The position numbers and the translations under genes were made by a program. Positions 25,977-33,886 of a DNA stretch of 64,000 nt are shown here, piece after piece; the stretch's first letter is position 1; every line of letters begins with the position of its first letter. The stretch is from Acidobacteriaceae bacterium (GTDB lineage Bacteria; Acidobacteriota; Terriglobia; Terriglobales; Acidobacteriaceae), in contig PLDC01000025.1 of the NCBI GenBank assembly GCA_003134995.1, positions 306,882 through 370,881 of the forward strand. Direction: 5' to 3'. The notes below the pieces were generated by a model. That model saw only the letters and a program-made list of their open reading frames with translations, was not told the origin of the DNA and did not search any database.

Positions 25977-27119
25977 TCACCGGGAGCGCTCAAGCAGTTC
26001 TTCGACGCGATCTGATGGTACTCTGCACACACTTGCGATAGCCGAGACCCTATGCAAAAGCGCCGGGTGGGTCTGAAATAGCTCGACAATTCTGCCGCAG
26101 TCGATCGGCGTATCTGTCATTCGGTGCAGATTGGCCAGCGCTTGTATCGCTGCCGCCGGGTCGGCAGTAAACTCCACTGAGCCGCGGTCTGCTTCGTATT
26201 CAAATCTACGGGAGACGAAATAAGAAGTGAGCGATGGAGCCAGTAGGAACAATAAATCGACGAGTGGCCGAAATCGCCATAGTGACGGCGGCAGATTGAA
26301 GGAGATCAGAGTCAATAATAAAAATAGGGCCAGGACGATCCCGAGTCTCTTGCGACCGTGATGCTGCTTGACGTGAATGAGTTCGTGACCGATGACGAAG
26401 TCCAATTGAGACTTATTCGTAAACTCGCCGTAGTTGTCGGTGAGAGCGATGCCCCTCCCGAGCCCGTACGCGTTGGTCAAGTGTCCCTTTCCGGCAGGGA
26501 CGATGTAGACCTTTTCAATTTGTACCGACATTTTCCTGGATAGCAGAAATGCCCGGCCGTGGAGCTTCCCGAACCGCAGTGGACGAAATTGGAGTCCCTC
26601 GGCGGAGCGCAAGCGTACACTTCCCGCGAAAGCGACGACGCCAGAAAGAGCGAGCACGAAACTCCCCTGCCACCACCCTCGGTAGATTGCTTCGGCGCCG
26701 ATCGCTGCCCCGAGGAGCGCAGCTGTTGGGGATGCCGTGCTCCAGAATGTCAAGCGCACAATATCCGAGGGCCTCCATTTCAGTCGCAGAACGCGCCTGC
26801 TGGTGAAATAAGCTATCGATTGCGCTATGCCCACGCTCAGGATTGGGGGCAGCGAGAAGAGAAGCAATTGGGTAGGCGAAGCGAAAAAATCGGCATTCTG
26901 CAGATCCCAGGCCATCCACCAGAGAACGATTACGATCAGCCGAACCGCCCGAGCAGTACGACGGGAACTCAGCCATGATTGTGCGGCGGTTGTTGGATCT
27001 GCGTGAAGAGCCGAATATCGAGCCCAAATTGTGGATGCAATCGGTGAGGCCAGGATCAAGGCAGAACCCGCCCGAAGTGCAGCCACGCTCAACGCAATTG
27101 GCATCGGGCCGTGTGCCAT
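25977..27119 (-). CDS. Integral membrane M48-family metallopeptidase
   Basis: 380 residues. The zinc site HELIH lies in FVIGHELIHVKQHH (~residues 246-259), with the third ligand in FEYEADRGSVEF. Hydrophobic segments flank it: about four before (residues 10-35, 60-75, 85-105, 130-165) and two after the zinc motif, as in HtpX/Ste24 relatives. Such enzymes degrade or process membrane proteins. It starts 13 nt after the ispA stop codon, so the two are likely one transcript. AAGG precedes the ATG by 10 nt. Confidence 0.85.
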   Translation of the reverse strand: MAHGPMPIALSVAALRAGSALILASPIASTIWARYSALHADPTTAAQSWLSSRRTARAVRLIVIVLWWMAWDLQNADFFASPTQLLLFSLPPILSVGIAQSIAYFTSRRVLRLKWRPSDIVRLTFWSTASPTAALLGAAIGAEAIYRGWWQGSFVLALSGVVAFAGSVRLRSAEGLQFRPLRFGKLHGRAFLLSRKMSVQIEKVYIVPAGKGHLTNAYGLGRGIALTDNYGEFTNKSQLDFVIGHELIHVKQHHGRKRLGIVLALFLLLTLISFNLPPSLWRFRPLVDLLFLLAPSLTSYFVSRRFEYEADRGSVEFTADPAAAIQALANLHRMTDTPIDCGRIVELFQTHPALLHRVSAIASVCRVPSDRVEELLERSR

Positions 27120-27132
27120 TACTGACGCCTTG

Positions 27133-28029
27133 CTACTTCTTCCGCTCCACCAGATAGCGGGCCAACTCTTTCAGCGTCTCTGCGCGGTCGCCGAAGCTGT
27201 CTAATTCCGCAAAGGCCGCGCTTACCAGCGCATCCGCTTTGCGCAGGGATTCATCAATCCCGAATAGTGCCGGGTAGGTTGCTTTCTGTGCGGAGGTGTC
27301 TTTGCCTGCGGTTTTTCCGAGTTGCTCTGAGGTTTGGGTTACATCGAGGACGTCGTCGACGATCTGAAAGGCCAGCCCGATCGAACGCCCAAACGCCCGC
27401 AACTTTTCTACTTCGTTCTTCTTCGCTCCGGCATAGAGGCCGCCGCTTACCAGGCTCGCCGTGATGAGCGCGGCAGTCTTTGCGCGATGGATGTACTCGA
27501 GCATTTCCGCGGTGGGTTGGGTATGCTCGGCTTCCAGATCAACTACTTGGCCGCCGATCATGCCATCCACCGTGCCGGTGCCGCGTGCGATCTCTTCGAT
27601 AATTTTTACTCGCGCCTCGGCCGGACATTCCAGTTGCGCCAGCACTTCATAAGCCTGAGTCTGAAGCGCATCGCCTGCCAGGATGGCGAGCGCGTCGCCG
27701 AAAACTTTGTGGCAGGTGGGACGTCCGCGGCGCAGATCGTCGTTGTCTAGTGCGGGAAGATCGTCGTGGATCAGCGAATAGGTGTGCAGCATTTCCAGGG
27801 CTGCGCCCAGGTCTTCTATTTTCTTGGGCAACGAGCCTGCGGTCTTTTTTCCTGCAACCATGCGTCCGGCTTCCATGCACAGCACGGGCCGCAGACGCTT
27901 GCCGCCGGCAAACACGCTGTGGCGCATGGCCTTGTGAATGGAGGCGGGTTCCTGCGTTTCCTTGGGAATCAGGCGATCGAGGGCTGCGTCCGTCAGCGCC
28001 CGCCCTTGCTCAAGAGTTTCTTGGAGCAT
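27133..28029 (-). CDS. ispA: Polyprenyl diphosphate synthase (farnesyl diphosphate synthase type)
   Basis: 298 residues from the ATG at 28029; the 23-residue longer frame is unlike IspA. It joins isopentenyl diphosphate to allylic diphosphates. First Asp-rich motif IHDDLPALDNDDLRRG (D89, D90, D95), preceded by HTYSL as in FPP synthases; second motif QIVDDVLD. The Lys/Arg substrate residues AGGKRLRP are present. Chain length is judged as C15 (possibly C20) from the residues before the first motif. Likely co-transcribed with the M48 peptidase gene downstream. Confidence 0.9.
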   Translation of the reverse strand: MLQETLEQGRALTDAALDRLIPKETQEPASIHKAMRHSVFAGGKRLRPVLCMEAGRMVAGKKTAGSLPKKIEDLGAALEMLHTYSLIHDDLPALDNDDLRRGRPTCHKVFGDALAILAGDALQTQAYEVLAQLECPAEARVKIIEEIARGTGTVDGMIGGQVVDLEAEHTQPTAEMLEYIHRAKTAALITASLVSGGLYAGAKKNEVEKLRAFGRSIGLAFQIVDDVLDVTQTSEQLGKTAGKDTSAQKATYPALFGIDESLRKADALVSAAFAELDSFGDRAETLKELARYLVERKK

Positions 28030-28129
28030 CGAGCAGTGAGTATAGCAATTGCCCGTGGGCAACGCACTGCTGGTTCGAGACGATTTCTTTCCGAGCAAAC
28101 TGAAATCCCGAGGCAGGGTTTAATCCCGA

Positions 28130-28158
28130 TTGACACAGTAGGGCGACTGGCCTATCGT
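28130..28158 (+). promoter_or_regulatory. Sigma-70-like promoter of the bicupin gene
   Basis: TTGACA (28130-28135), 17 bp, TATCGT (28153-28158), about 50 bp before the GTG start at 28212. A perfect -35 box with correct spacing. Confidence 0.65.
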
Positions 28159-28211
28159 TTTCGCGAACATCCTTAATCGAAAAGTCTTTTGTGAACCAAG
28201 GAGGAATACTC

Positions 28212-29495
28212 GTGAGCGACGAGAAGAAAGACATATTTACGCGGCGTGGATTTCTGGGAACGGGTTCGGCAGCGTTGGCGGCTGCCGGAATGCTGTCGGC
28301 GAAAGTTGCCGCAGCGCAGGCGCAGCAGCCGTATCCGGCGAAAGAAGAAGGACCTAAACCGTATCCAACGAAAGATAGCCGCAGCGCCAGCGCGCCTGGC
28401 CCGGGCAATCAGGTATTGGACGAGCAGAATCCGGATTCTTTCTTGCCGCCACAGACTGACGCGGGTGGCGTGCAGACATTCAAGTATCCGTTCGGAATTT
28501 CTCACAAACGCATGCAACAAGGGGGATGGTCGCGCGAAGTCACGATCCGAGAAATGGCAATCTCGAAGACGATTGCCGGCGTCGACATGCGACTGACTGC
28601 GGGAGGCATAAGAGAGCTGCACTGGCACACTGCCGCCGAGTGGGCTTTCATGCTTTACGGAAACGCCCGGATCACTGGGCTTGATGCCGAGGGCAAGAGC
28701 TTTGTTACTGACATCACGGAGGGCGACCTCTGGTATTTTCCTACGGGAATTCCGCATTCGATTCAGGGGCTGAATCCGGATGGGTGCGAATTTTTGCTGG
28801 TATTCGACGACGGCAACTTCTCGGAATACGAAACCGTGCTGCTTACGGACTGGATGGCGCACACGCCGCACGACGTGCTGGCGAAAAACTTCGGAGTGAG
28901 CAAACAATCCCTGGAAACGCTGCCCAAGAAGGAGAAGTTTATTTTCCAGGCTGCCGTTCCGGGGCCAGTCGCGGCGGATCAGAAATCGACTGCGGGTTCG
29001 CTTGGGCTGTCGCCGGTGGATTTTGCGTTTCGGACTACGCAACAGGCGGTTACGAAGCGTACTAAAGGGGGTGAGGTGCGGATTGTGGATTCGTCCAACT
29101 TTAAAGTGTCGACCACGATTGCGGCGGCGATTGTTACGGTGCATCCGGGAGGGATCCGCGAACTGCATTGGCATCCTAATGCCGACGAATGGCAGTACTA
29201 CATCAGCGGCTCCGGAAGAATGACCGTGTTCGCAACTGGGGGCCGCGCGCGGACGATGGACTTTCAAGCCGGAGACGTCGGTTACATTCAAAAGACTTTG
29301 CCGCACTATGTAGAGAACACGGGCACCACCGACCTCAAGTTTCTGGAGATGTTCAAGAGCAACTTCTATCAGGATCTCGCGCTATCGGAATGGCTGACTC
29401 ATACGCCGTCGCAGTTGGTGTTGGCTCACCTGGATATCGACAAGGCGACGCTCGACGCTATGCCGAAGGATGAAGTCCCTGTGATGCCGAAGTAG
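28212..29495 (+). CDS. Tat-exported bicupin, oxalate decarboxylase family
   Basis: 427 residues from the GTG at 28212, chosen because AAGGAGG sits 7 nt before it. A twin-arginine signal TRRGFLGTGSAALAAAGM exports the folded protein. Two cupin domains each carry a manganese site: H137, H139, E143, H182 and H319, H321, E326, H365. The segment FDDGNFSEYETVLLTDW holds a lid S-E-x-E-T where decarboxylases have SENST, keeping the catalytic glutamate (E205). Oxalate to formate plus CO2 is the likely reaction. Monocistronic with its own promoter. Confidence 0.85.
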   Translation: MSDEKKDIFTRRGFLGTGSAALAAAGMLSAKVAAAQAQQPYPAKEEGPKPYPTKDSRSASAPGPGNQVLDEQNPDSFLPPQTDAGGVQTFKYPFGISHKRMQQGGWSREVTIREMAISKTIAGVDMRLTAGGIRELHWHTAAEWAFMLYGNARITGLDAEGKSFVTDITEGDLWYFPTGIPHSIQGLNPDGCEFLLVFDDGNFSEYETVLLTDWMAHTPHDVLAKNFGVSKQSLETLPKKEKFIFQAAVPGPVAADQKSTAGSLGLSPVDFAFRTTQQAVTKRTKGGEVRIVDSSNFKVSTTIAAAIVTVHPGGIRELHWHPNADEWQYYISGSGRMTVFATGGRARTMDFQAGDVGYIQKTLPHYVENTGTTDLKFLEMFKSNFYQDLALSEWLTHTPSQLVLAHLDIDKATLDAMPKDEVPVMPK

Positions 29496-29519
29496 GTTGC
29501 GTGGAAGATCTCGTGCGCT

Positions 29520-29554
29520 GTAAAAAAATGCGAGGACGCCTTCGGGCGTCCTCG
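29520..29554 (-). terminator. Rho-independent terminator of the receiver-like gene
   Basis: Perfect stem CGAGGACGCC/GGCGTCCTCG around TTCG-type loop. On the minus strand it is followed by CATTTTTTTACAG, giving a proper U-run after the 29579-29947 gene. On the plus strand no T-run follows, though the hairpin could also stop the convergent bicupin transcript. Confidence 0.8.
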
Positions 29555-29578
29555 TAGGTTCAACAGAATTTCATGGCC

Positions 29579-29947
29579 TTACGCGGATGCGCTCTTTGCG
29601 ATTGCCACGCTCCGCAAGGCGGAGTTCAATACGTCCTGCGCATCATCGGCGGGGCAGACGTCGCTGGCGCCAGCCTCCATCGCGGCGATCCACAATTCCT
29701 CGTCCGGTATGCGATAGGCGCACACGATTGGCAGCGTAGGAAATTCGTGGTGCAGATTCCGCACGTCGGTGAGGCGGGAGTATTCCATGTCGAGAATCAC
29801 GACCTGAGGCCGGTTGCCGGCGACACGCTCGCGGAGTTCATCGCCAGAGTGCGTTAAGTGAATGGGATTGAAATGAGAAGAAAGCCCACCGGCAAGGGAA
29901 CGGGCGAGCCCGGAATCGCTTTCAAGTACTACTGCACTAAAGCCCAT
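29579..29947 (-). CDS. Stand-alone receiver-like domain protein
   Basis: 122 residues, one REC/CheY-like domain and no output domain. The phospho-acceptor aspartate is retained in VVILDMEY (D53), preceded by acidic residues near the start (ESD). The conserved Thr/Ser after strand 4 is an alanine (IVCAYR) and the lysine after strand 5 is not evident (SDVCPADDA), so normal phospho-signalling may be lost. AGGAGG sits 6 nt before the ATG. Monocistronic with terminator. No kinase nearby. Confidence 0.75.
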   Translation of the reverse strand: MGFSAVVLESDSGLARSLAGGLSSHFNPIHLTHSGDELRERVAGNRPQVVILDMEYSRLTDVRNLHHEFPTLPIVCAYRIPDEELWIAAMEAGASDVCPADDAQDVLNSALRSVAIAKSASA

Positions 29948-30071
29948 AGATCCTCCTGACTAAAAAGCTGTCAGCTACAGCGGACTAGGGCTGCGGGGAA
30001 GGGGTTCAGAACCGCCACTCCACAGACATTACATCTACAAACTCTGGACGGTCGCAACCTGCCTGCGGGAT

Positions 30072-30311
30072 CTACCTGCGGGCAGGGGCTTTTTCCGCCA
30101 AGGGCTCAAACGGCTCAGCTTGGAGCTTCCCGTTCTTTTTCAGCAAGATCTCCACTTTGCCTTCGGCCTGTTCGAGTTCCTTGCGGCAGGTGGAGGAGAG
30201 ATGCATGCCCTCTTCGAAAAGGGTCAGAGACGTTTCCAAAGGCACGTCTCCCTTTTCCAGGTCCTGAACAATTTTTTCCAGGCGCTGAAGGCACTCTTCA
30301 AATTTGGCCAA
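30072..30311 (-). CDS. xseB: Exodeoxyribonuclease VII small subunit
   Basis: 79 residues, the usual size. FEECLQRLEKIVQDLEKGDV followed by PLETSLTLFEEGMHL and CRKELEQAEGKVEILL is the diagnostic helical pattern. It binds XseA to form a nuclease that trims single-stranded DNA in the cytoplasm. xseA is not adjacent in this window. The C-terminal ten residues (KAPARR) are basic. Confidence 0.9.
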   Translation of the reverse strand: MAKFEECLQRLEKIVQDLEKGDVPLETSLTLFEEGMHLSSTCRKELEQAEGKVEILLKKNGKLQAEPFEPLAEKAPARR

Positions 30312-30417
30312 CGGGGTTTAGCTCCTCTCTATTGTATGCAACTTTTTCGGAAGGGTGTCCAGTCTTTTATTGTAAATGCTCTGTGAATAACCGACTGTCG
30401 ATGCGAAAGTGGGAACT

Positions 30418-32289
30418 CTAAGCGATCGCGGAAGTCGAGCCTCCACCCAGAGCTTCCAGCACGTCTACCGCGGAACTGTAACGTCCCTGCGGTGCGCTGA
30501 TTTGCGCGCCTTGGACGGTGTGCCGGACCGCAATCAACATCTCGCGGGCAATGGCTACGCCTTCGTCTCTTGCCGCTTGCGGCGTCGGGGCACGCTGCAT
30601 GCGTTCCAGAATCGCGTCCGGGACTGACACCCGGAGTTCGTTCTTCATGAACTCGGCATTGCGCACGCTGACCAGCGGCCAGATCCCCGCCACTACCGGG
30701 ATGCGGCAATGCTCGATTCTCTTGAGGAAGTTTTCCAGCAGGCGGATATCGAACACCGGTTGGGTCACCGCGTACTCGGCTCCGGCCTGCACTTTGAATT
30801 CGAACCTGCGAACCTCTTCGTCCAGATCGGTGAGGCCCGGATTCGCTCCCACGCCGATGACAAAGCCTGTGCCTGCACCGATTGGGTTTCCGCCTAGGTC
30901 GAGTCCGCGGTTCAGATTATGGACGATGTTGACCAGGCCGATAGCATCCACATCGAACACTGCGGTCGCGTCCGGATAGTTGCCCATTTTCGGAGGATCG
31001 CCGGTGATGCAGATCAAGTTCCTGATTCCCACCGCGGCGGCACCGAGAAGGTCGCTCTGGATGCACAGCACGTTGCGGTCGCGGCAGGTGTAGTGCAGAA
31101 TCGCCTCAATGCCGGCCTCCCGCTGCACCAGCAACGACAGCGCCTGGTTGCTCATGCGGGCCGAGGCACGCGGGCTGTCGGGAATATTCACGGCGTCCAC
31201 GCCCACAGTTTTCAGGAATCGCGAGCCTTCCAACTCTTTGTGGATATCGGTTCCTTTGGGAGGAACGACCTCGACCATGGTGACGAATTCTCCGCGCGCC
31301 AGCTTCGCTCCCAGGTTTGACCGTTCTTCTAGGGGCTGAACTGGCGCGGTCAGGGGCGCGACCGCGCTTCCACCAACTTGGACCGACGCCATTTTCCCCC
31401 GGGCTTCGCCCGCGCGCAGCGCCGACTTCATCACGCGGATGTGGTCGGGAGTAGTTCCGCAGCATCCGCCAACAATGCGCGCGCCTGCAGCCACGAATTT
31501 GCGCGCATAACTCGCCATATACTCCGGGGAACAGAGGTAGATATTTCTGCCTTCCACAGATCTCGGAATGCCTGCATTCGGCTGTGCGGAAAGCGGCAGG
31601 GAGGTCGCGGCGCGCACGCGCTCGATGGCATCGAGCATGGCCACGGGTCCCACGCTGCAGTTGCATCCGATCACGTCGGCTCCCCACTCTTCGAGGCGCG
31701 GAGTGAAATTCTCCGGCGTAGAACCGTCGAGGCAGTTGCCGTCTTCATCGATCGTAACCTGCACCACCAGCGGCAGTTTTGCCCCCACATCCTTGGCCGC
31801 CAGCATGGCTTGATGAAGTTCCTCGAGGTATCCAAAGGTTTCGAACATCAGCAGATCGACGCCAGCCTCGGCGAGTGCCTGGATCTGGTCACGAAAGGCC
31901 TGCCGCGCTTCTTCGAAAGAAGTTTTGCCCAGCGGCTCGATTCTCGTGCCCAGCGGGCCAACCGATCCAGCAACCCACACATCGAAGCTTTTGGCGGCTT
32001 CTCGCGCCAGCTTCGCGCCCGCATGGTTAATGTCGCGCACTTTGTCGGCGATACTGTGGCGCGCCAGACGGAAAGCATTCGCTCCAAAGGTGTTGGTTTC
32101 GATGATTTCGGCCCCGGCCTGCAGGTAGTCGTGGTGAATGGCACGAATCAGGTCGGGTTGGGAGAGATTCAGTTCGTCATAGCAACGGTTGATGAAGACG
32201 CCCTTGGCGTAAAGCAGGGTTCCCATCGCTCCGTCGCAGAGGACGGGGGATTGCTTGATCCGGGTGAGAAGGTCAGCCGCCATATCCAT
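30418..32289 (-). CDS. Bifunctional homocysteine S-methyltransferase / 5,10-methylenetetrahydrofolate reductase
   Basis: 623 residues from ATG at 32289. The N-terminal half (about 1-300) is a Pfam S-methyl-transferase: LCDGAMGTLLY, IETNTFGAN, IGCNCSVGP and the zinc cysteines in IVGGCCGTTPDH. The C-terminal half (about 325-620) is an FAD-dependent MTHFR barrel with EVVPPKGTD and the VTQPVFD segment. The fusion (as in Bacillus YitJ) both makes methyl-folate and methylates homocysteine, so it couples folate to methionine. No cobalamin-binding domain is present. Downstream, xseB lies 107 bp away on the same strand. Confidence 0.9.
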   Translation of the reverse strand: MDMAADLLTRIKQSPVLCDGAMGTLLYAKGVFINRCYDELNLSQPDLIRAIHHDYLQAGAEIIETNTFGANAFRLARHSIADKVRDINHAGAKLAREAAKSFDVWVAGSVGPLGTRIEPLGKTSFEEARQAFRDQIQALAEAGVDLLMFETFGYLEELHQAMLAAKDVGAKLPLVVQVTIDEDGNCLDGSTPENFTPRLEEWGADVIGCNCSVGPVAMLDAIERVRAATSLPLSAQPNAGIPRSVEGRNIYLCSPEYMASYARKFVAAGARIVGGCCGTTPDHIRVMKSALRAGEARGKMASVQVGGSAVAPLTAPVQPLEERSNLGAKLARGEFVTMVEVVPPKGTDIHKELEGSRFLKTVGVDAVNIPDSPRASARMSNQALSLLVQREAGIEAILHYTCRDRNVLCIQSDLLGAAAVGIRNLICITGDPPKMGNYPDATAVFDVDAIGLVNIVHNLNRGLDLGGNPIGAGTGFVIGVGANPGLTDLDEEVRRFEFKVQAGAEYAVTQPVFDIRLLENFLKRIEHCRIPVVAGIWPLVSVRNAEFMKNELRVSVPDAILERMQRAPTPQAARDEGVAIAREMLIAVRHTVQGAQISAPQGRYSSAVDVLEALGGGSTSAIA

Positions 32290-32327
32290 GGTCAGAATAC
32301 AGGATAGGTGCAGAGCGTGCATCTGAA

Positions 32328-32423
32328 GGGCAGGGGCTAGGGGTCAGGGGCTAGGGGCTAGTAAAAAGCGAATCCCGACTCCTTTGGATTTGCTGACGAC
32401 CGACCACTGACCACTGAACACTG
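32328..32423. repeat. Paired heptamer arrays (AGGGGCT and ACCACTG types)
   Basis: First array: AGGG at 32332, 32339, 32346, 32353 and AG at 32360, spacing exactly 7 nt. After a 32-bp unique core comes ACCACTG at 32403 and 32410 and AACACTG at 32417, again 7 nt apart. Lies between divergent genes. Confidence 0.8.
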
Positions 32424-32461
32424 TTTCCAAAAGTGCAAATGATGCGAATCTCGCGGTCTGC

Positions 32462-32467
32462 TATAAT
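32462..32467 (+). promoter_or_regulatory. TATAAT -10 box for the lipoprotein gene
   Basis: A perfect TATAAT in GCTATAATCCGC. If used, transcription would begin near 32474, downstream of the earliest in-frame start codon (32433), which supports the later start at 32520. The -35 region is weak. Confidence 0.45.
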
Positions 32468-32519
32468 CCGCTATTTCGCACCTAAATCTCCATCTTTCAT
32501 GTCGTTAGGAGCCCGCCGT

Positions 32520-33854
32520 TTGAAGTTTGATCGGAAGAGATTCGCGGTATTATCCACCGTGCTCGTGGTCGCCAGTTTCAGTTTTGTCGCTTGCAGTCAC
32601 AGCGGGCCAGCCATCGCTACGCCGCCCAGTGGCGCAGTCGCACGGGTGCTGGCTTCGCAGAGTGTCGCGAGCCCGACTGCGTTTCCCGGCCTGATCGTCA
32701 TTGACGGGCAGATTGACTCGCGGATCAGAGGGGGCGAAATCAGCGCCGGCAGCGGTCCTACGTTTATGGCGGTATCGCCCAATCGAACCGCCGTGGTCGC
32801 CTATAACTCTGTAGTCAACAATTGGGCAGCGGAAATCGTCAGCACCGGACGGGAAGCTCAAACCGGCAGCATCACCTTGCCGGGACCGAGCACCAGCATA
32901 GTCGTACTGAATACGGGCTACGCCTATGCGGCGGTGCCCTCCGCGCCATTTACGGCCGGACCCGCTCCGGGAGCAGTTGTGGTGATGAACCTCGCGCAAC
33001 AGGGCAGCGTCACCGCTACAGTCAGCGTTCCCAACGCGCAAACCGTGGTATCGAATCCGGACGGAAGCCAGCTTCTGGTCTTTAACAATTCCACAAGCGT
33101 GACCGTAATGTCGCCTCTTCTGGTGAATACAGGGCCCCCGGTCACAACGACTGTGACGGGGTTCGACAGTCCTGTGAATGCGGTCTTCAGCGCAGATGGC
33201 AGCACGGCCTATGTCTTGAATTGTGGTCCGCAGTGCGGAGGCACGCAGGCCAGCGTTCAGCTTCTCAACATGACGACCACGCCGCCGACGGTCGGTGCCA
33301 TCATTCCTGTGAATGGGGCAACGGTCGCGCTTCTTTCCGGGTCGACGCTTTACGTGGCCGGAAAAGGAACATTGACGGGCCCTCTTTGCGCTTCACTTCC
33401 GTCCGCAGCCCCCACCGCCGCCACGTATTGCGGCACGCTCGACATCGTCAATCTGGCCACCTTGCAGGATCCGTATTACAACAATCCCGCGGCCGAAATT
33501 GCGATCACCGATGGCTACCACCAGCGCATGGACTTGAGCGTCAACGGCCAGCTTTTTATTGGCTCCTCCGATTGCACGAACGTTGGCGATGTCAGTAATC
33601 CTCAAGGAGAAGTTCGGGGCTGCCTCTCTATCTACGACACAACGAATGCCTCAGTCGTCATTCCGCCGGACAATGGCGATGTCACCGGCCTGCAGGGTTT
33701 CACCAGCCGCGAGGCGGAGTACGTAGCTGAAGGCGGCAATCTACGCGTCTATGACACGGTCACCGATAGTTTGCTGTTGACCGACTATATTGAAACCGGA
33801 ACCATCCTCATCACCGGCTATATTGTCGACGTGAAATCCATCGACTTTTTCTGA
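32520..33854 (+). CDS. Lipoprotein with YVTN-like repeats, function unknown
   Basis: 444 residues from the TTG at 32520, chosen because TTAGGAG sits 8 nt before it and because it leaves an ideal lipoprotein signal: KFDRKRFAVLSTVLVVASFSFVAC, with C25 as the lipidated cysteine. In-frame ATGs at 32433 and 32499 lack a ribosome-binding site, and the former precedes the -10 box. The mature part has repeated short beta units (VAYNSVVNNW, NPDGSQLLVFNN, SADGSTAYVLN), suggesting a YVTN/lactonase-type propeller. No catalytic motif recognised. Probably on the outer-membrane periplasmic face. Confidence 0.7.
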   Translation: MKFDRKRFAVLSTVLVVASFSFVACSHSGPAIATPPSGAVARVLASQSVASPTAFPGLIVIDGQIDSRIRGGEISAGSGPTFMAVSPNRTAVVAYNSVVNNWAAEIVSTGREAQTGSITLPGPSTSIVVLNTGYAYAAVPSAPFTAGPAPGAVVVMNLAQQGSVTATVSVPNAQTVVSNPDGSQLLVFNNSTSVTVMSPLLVNTGPPVTTTVTGFDSPVNAVFSADGSTAYVLNCGPQCGGTQASVQLLNMTTTPPTVGAIIPVNGATVALLSGSTLYVAGKGTLTGPLCASLPSAAPTAATYCGTLDIVNLATLQDPYYNNPAAEIAITDGYHQRMDLSVNGQLFIGSSDCTNVGDVSNPQGEVRGCLSIYDTTNASVVIPPDNGDVTGLQGFTSREAEYVAEGGNLRVYDTVTDSLLLTDYIETGTILITGYIVDVKSIDFF

Positions 33855-33886
33855 TCTCGAATTTCGCTGACGGGTTACGTGCGGAA

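Noticed and set aside
28173-29306. A 377-residue frame antisense to the bicupin gene
   Set aside because: The bicupin frame has a promoter, ribosome-binding site, Tat signal and full cupin motifs; the opposite frame has none.
30418-32289. The methyltransferase/MTHFR gene as a cobalamin-dependent methionine synthase (MetH)
   Set aside because: No B12-binding or activation domain is present; the C-terminal half is MTHFR, so it is the YitJ-type fusion.
32433-32519. Earlier start codons for the lipoprotein gene
   Set aside because: The earliest lies upstream of the TATAAT box and neither ATG has a Shine-Dalgarno; TTG at 32520 has TTAGGAG and leaves an ideal lipoprotein signal.
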